Source: Clostridia bacterium (GTDB taxonomy: Bacteria; Bacillota; Clostridia; Oscillospirales; Acutalibacteraceae). Taken from it: a stretch of 7,280 nucleotides of DNA. Of this stretch, positions 5,912 to 7,280 are shown one piece after another. Where the stretch lies: the NCBI GenBank assembly GCA_017502965.1, contig JAFVTZ010000058.1, forward strand, positions 1-7,280. The letters run 5' to 3'. The number at the start of each line of letters is the position of its first letter. The stretch's first letter is position 1. The translations under genes were made by a program, and so were the position numbers. The notes below the pieces were generated by a model. That model saw only the letters and a program-made list of their open reading frames with translations. It had not been told where the DNA came from and searched no databases.

Positions 5912-5953
5912 AAAACAACCCCTGCTTTATATTATGCGAAAAAGCAGAGGTTG
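5912..5953 (-). terminator. Rho-independent terminator of the degV gene
   Basis: On the minus strand CAACCTCTGCTTT (5941-5953) pairs with AAAGCAGGGGTTG (5916-5928), 13 bp with one G-U pair and a 12-nt loop. TTTT (5912-5915) follows. The stem begins 10 nt after the degV stop. The T run is short, so some read-through toward pdaA is possible. Confidence 0.8.
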
Positions 5954-5962
5954 TGAAAAATA

Positions 5963-6820
5963 TTATGCTATTGGATTTTCGCGGATAAAGAGAACTCCCA
6001 AAGTATCAGCACCGCAATGGGAAGAAATAGTGCAACCGGCACGGGTGAGGAACACTTCTTTAAAGGGAGCGGCTTCTTTAACTTGTTTCACAACTGCATC
6101 TACAATTTCAGGGTCGCAACCTGCGTGGGTTACAAATACTCTGTCAAGGTCTATGCCGTCTCCGTTTCCTACGCGCTCGTTAACGTAGGTTTTAAGTACG
6201 TCGGCAAATCTGCCTCTGTATTTCTTGCCGACACCCATAGAACCGTTTTTAACCTCAATGCAAGGTTTTAATTTAAGTAGGTTTGCTCCCAGCATTGCAA
6301 CTGCTGAGCAACGGCCGCCTTTGTGGAGATATTCAAGGTTGTCTATAACAAAGGATGCATCAACACAGGGAACTAATTTTGTTACCTCTTCAGCCACAGT
6401 TCTGGCATCCATACCTTTTGCGGCCATTTCTGCTGCGGCAACTACTAAAAGTCCGCCGCCGGTTGAAAGGTTCTTTGTGTCTATGACATAAACATTCTCA
6501 AACTCTTCTGCAGCCATACGGCAGTTATTATATGTTGAGGACATTTCTGAACTTATTGTAAAGTGGATAATTGCTTTTCCTTCATCGGTAAACTGCTTGA
6601 AAAAGTCAATACAGTCACTCAGATTAGCGGCTGTAGTTTTAGGTAATTCGCCTGTTTTATCGTGGTGAGCATATATATCGTCAGGTGTTATATCAACACC
6701 GTCAAAATAGGTTTTATCTCCAAGAGTTACACCAAGCGGTAAAATCTGAACATTGTACCTCTCGCGAAGTTCGGGGCTCAGGTCGCAGGTACTGTCACTC
6801 GTAATAACAATATTATTCAA
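5963..6820 (-). CDS. DegV family protein (FakB-like fatty-acid-binding protein), TTG start
   Basis: DegV proteins bind one fatty acid in a buried pocket. In the FakA/FakB system they present it to the kinase FakA, giving acyl phosphate for phospholipid synthesis in the cytoplasm. The 285 residues are full length and carry family signatures in order: DSTCDL (9-14), the KTTAANLSD segment (61-69) where the family has a TSQPS-like motif, SSEMSSTYNN (90-99), DTKNLSTGGG (114-123), LEYLHKGGR (162-170) and the late His in ISSHCGADTLG (H268), which matches the conserved His that contacts the lipid carboxylate. The start codon is TTG. GGAGG (6830-6834) is 9 nt upstream and no ATG lies nearby in frame. 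The gene has its own promoter and terminator, so it is probably monocistronic. No fakA/DAK2 partner is in view, and the lipid bound cannot be predicted. Confidence 0.93.
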   Translation of the reverse strand: MNNIVITSDSTCDLSPELRERYNVQILPLGVTLGDKTYFDGVDITPDDIYAHHDKTGELPKTTAANLSDCIDFFKQFTDEGKAIIHFTISSEMSSTYNNCRMAAEEFENVYVIDTKNLSTGGGLLVVAAAEMAAKGMDARTVAEEVTKLVPCVDASFVIDNLEYLHKGGRCSAVAMLGANLLKLKPCIEVKNGSMGVGKKYRGRFADVLKTYVNERVGNGDGIDLDRVFVTHAGCDPEIVDAVVKQVKEAAPFKEVFLTRAGCTISSHCGADTLGVLFIRENPIA

Positions 6821-6849
6821 AATGAAAAACCTCCAAAGAATTTTTTAAT

Positions 6850-6878
6850 ATTATACAACATTATTTCATAAATCGCAA
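6850..6878 (-). promoter_or_regulatory. Sigma-A promoter of the degV gene
   Basis: On the minus strand TTGCGA (6873-6878) and TATAAT (6850-6855) are 17 nt apart: a perfect -10 and a -35 matching four of six positions at the ideal spacing. The start would be near 6843, giving a leader of about 20 nt that just contains the GGAGG site. Confidence 0.75.
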
Positions 6879-6937
6879 CTTTAAATTTTCGTTTGCATAT
6901 TTTGTAATTATTTGTAATATTTTTTAGCGGTTTATTG

Positions 6938-6965
6938 TGATATACTTATTAAAAGGATATATAAT
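6938..6965 (+). promoter_or_regulatory. Candidate promoter(s) for the coiled-coil membrane protein
   Basis: Two -10-like boxes precede the gene. TGATATACT (6938-6946) is an extended -10 (TGn plus TATACT). TATAAT (6960-6965) is a perfect -10 with a weak TTGTGA (6935-6940) 19 nt upstream. Either could serve. The second would leave a leader of only about 17 nt before the GTG. Confidence 0.45.
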
Positions 6966-6988
6966 ATTAAGAAAAGGGGGGATTAAAG

Positions 6989-7280
6989 GTGAGATTTTTC
7001 AAAACAAAGACTAATATTATATTTTGCGCAGTAATTCTTTTATTATCAGCGGCTCTCATTGCCACATCGGTTGTAATTGTTCAAAAGAATAATAAAATTG
7101 AAGAAATAAAATCGCTTATAGAAAAGAACGAAACTGAAATAGGCGAAATCAGCGGCAGAGAAGCTGAACTTGAAGCCAAACTTCGTGACAGCGAGAAAAA
7201 TGCGGCGGCAATAAGCGCAGAACTTGAAACCGCTAAGCAGGAAAAAGAAAAACTAAGCGCTGAAAAGAAAAAGCTTGAAG
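6989..7280 (+). CDS. Membrane-anchored coiled-coil protein, unrecognised, 3' end outside the window
   Basis: I do not recognise this gene. The frame opens with GTG at 6989, preceded by a strong AGGGGGG site (6975-6981) 7 nt upstream. An in-frame TAA at 6968-6970 rules out an earlier start. It stays open to the window edge, giving 97 residues. Residues 1-7 are basic (MRFFKTK), residues about 8-32 are one hydrophobic segment (a signal anchor or uncleaved signal, N-in/C-out), and from residue 33 the chain is Lys/Glu/Ala-rich with heptad-like spacing, a likely extracytoplasmic coiled coil. The rest is needed for a function. Such N-termini occur on cell-wall hydrolases, deacetylases and division or secretion proteins, and I cannot choose among them. 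It is divergent from degV with separate promoters. Confidence 0.8.
   Translation, partial: MRFFKTKTNIIFCAVILLLSAALIATSVVIVQKNNKIEEIKSLIEKNETEIGEISGREAELEAKLRDSEKNAAAISAELETAKQEKEKLSAEKKKLE

Noticed and set aside
5810..5935. Riboswitch or 6S-like RNA between degV and pdaA
   Set aside because: I compared it with the conserved cores I know (TPP, FMN, SAM, purine, c-di-GMP, THF, ZTP, T-box, guanidine, 6S) and none matched. The terminator and promoter explain much of the pairing.

Overview
The window reads as chromosomal DNA of an endospore-forming member of the Clostridia, probably a gut-type Oscillospirales/Eubacteriales relative. The grounds are moderately low GC, Firmicutes-type ribosome binding sites, and two forespore genes: sigma-G and a PdaA-type cortex deacetylase. 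The sequence alone does not give a species. I see no rRNA, tRNA, CRISPR array, insertion sequence or phage gene.

Layout. (1) Bases 1-3338, + strand: the 3' part of typA/bipA, a DEDDh exonuclease with a C-terminal zinc ribbon, and a PflX-type radical SAM protein. They are packed as one operon with a 1-nt and then a 47-nt overlap. (2) Bases 3339-3842: an unusual 153-nt spacer holding three nested inverted repeats, then a solo MazF/EndoA-type mRNA interferase with no antitoxin gene beside it, closed by a strong hairpin terminator. (3) Bases 3843-4821: a short gap with a possible AraC-family relic on the minus strand, then sigG with an inverted repeat touching its ribosome binding site. (4) Bases 4793-5863, minus strand: a PdaA-like lipoprotein deacetylase convergent with sigG across a shared bidirectional terminator, with a plausible sigma-G promoter upstream. 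(5) Bases 5916-6878, minus strand: a degV-family fatty-acid-binding protein with its own terminator, a TTG start and a good sigma-A promoter. (6) Bases 6989-7280, + strand, divergent from degV: the start of an unrecognised membrane-anchored coiled-coil protein that runs off the window.

How they fit together. sigG and pdaA form a forespore pair: sigma-G would switch on pdaA, whose product makes muramic-delta-lactam in the spore cortex. TypA and MazF both act on translation. DegV probably supplies fatty acids to a FakA-type kinase encoded elsewhere. Most genes are ordinary family members. What stands out is non-coding: the nested repeats before mazF, the hairpin at the sigG ribosome binding site, and the promoter architecture of pdaA. 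I find no convincing new multi-gene system. The best candidate for something undescribed is the structured leader of the antitoxin-less mazF.
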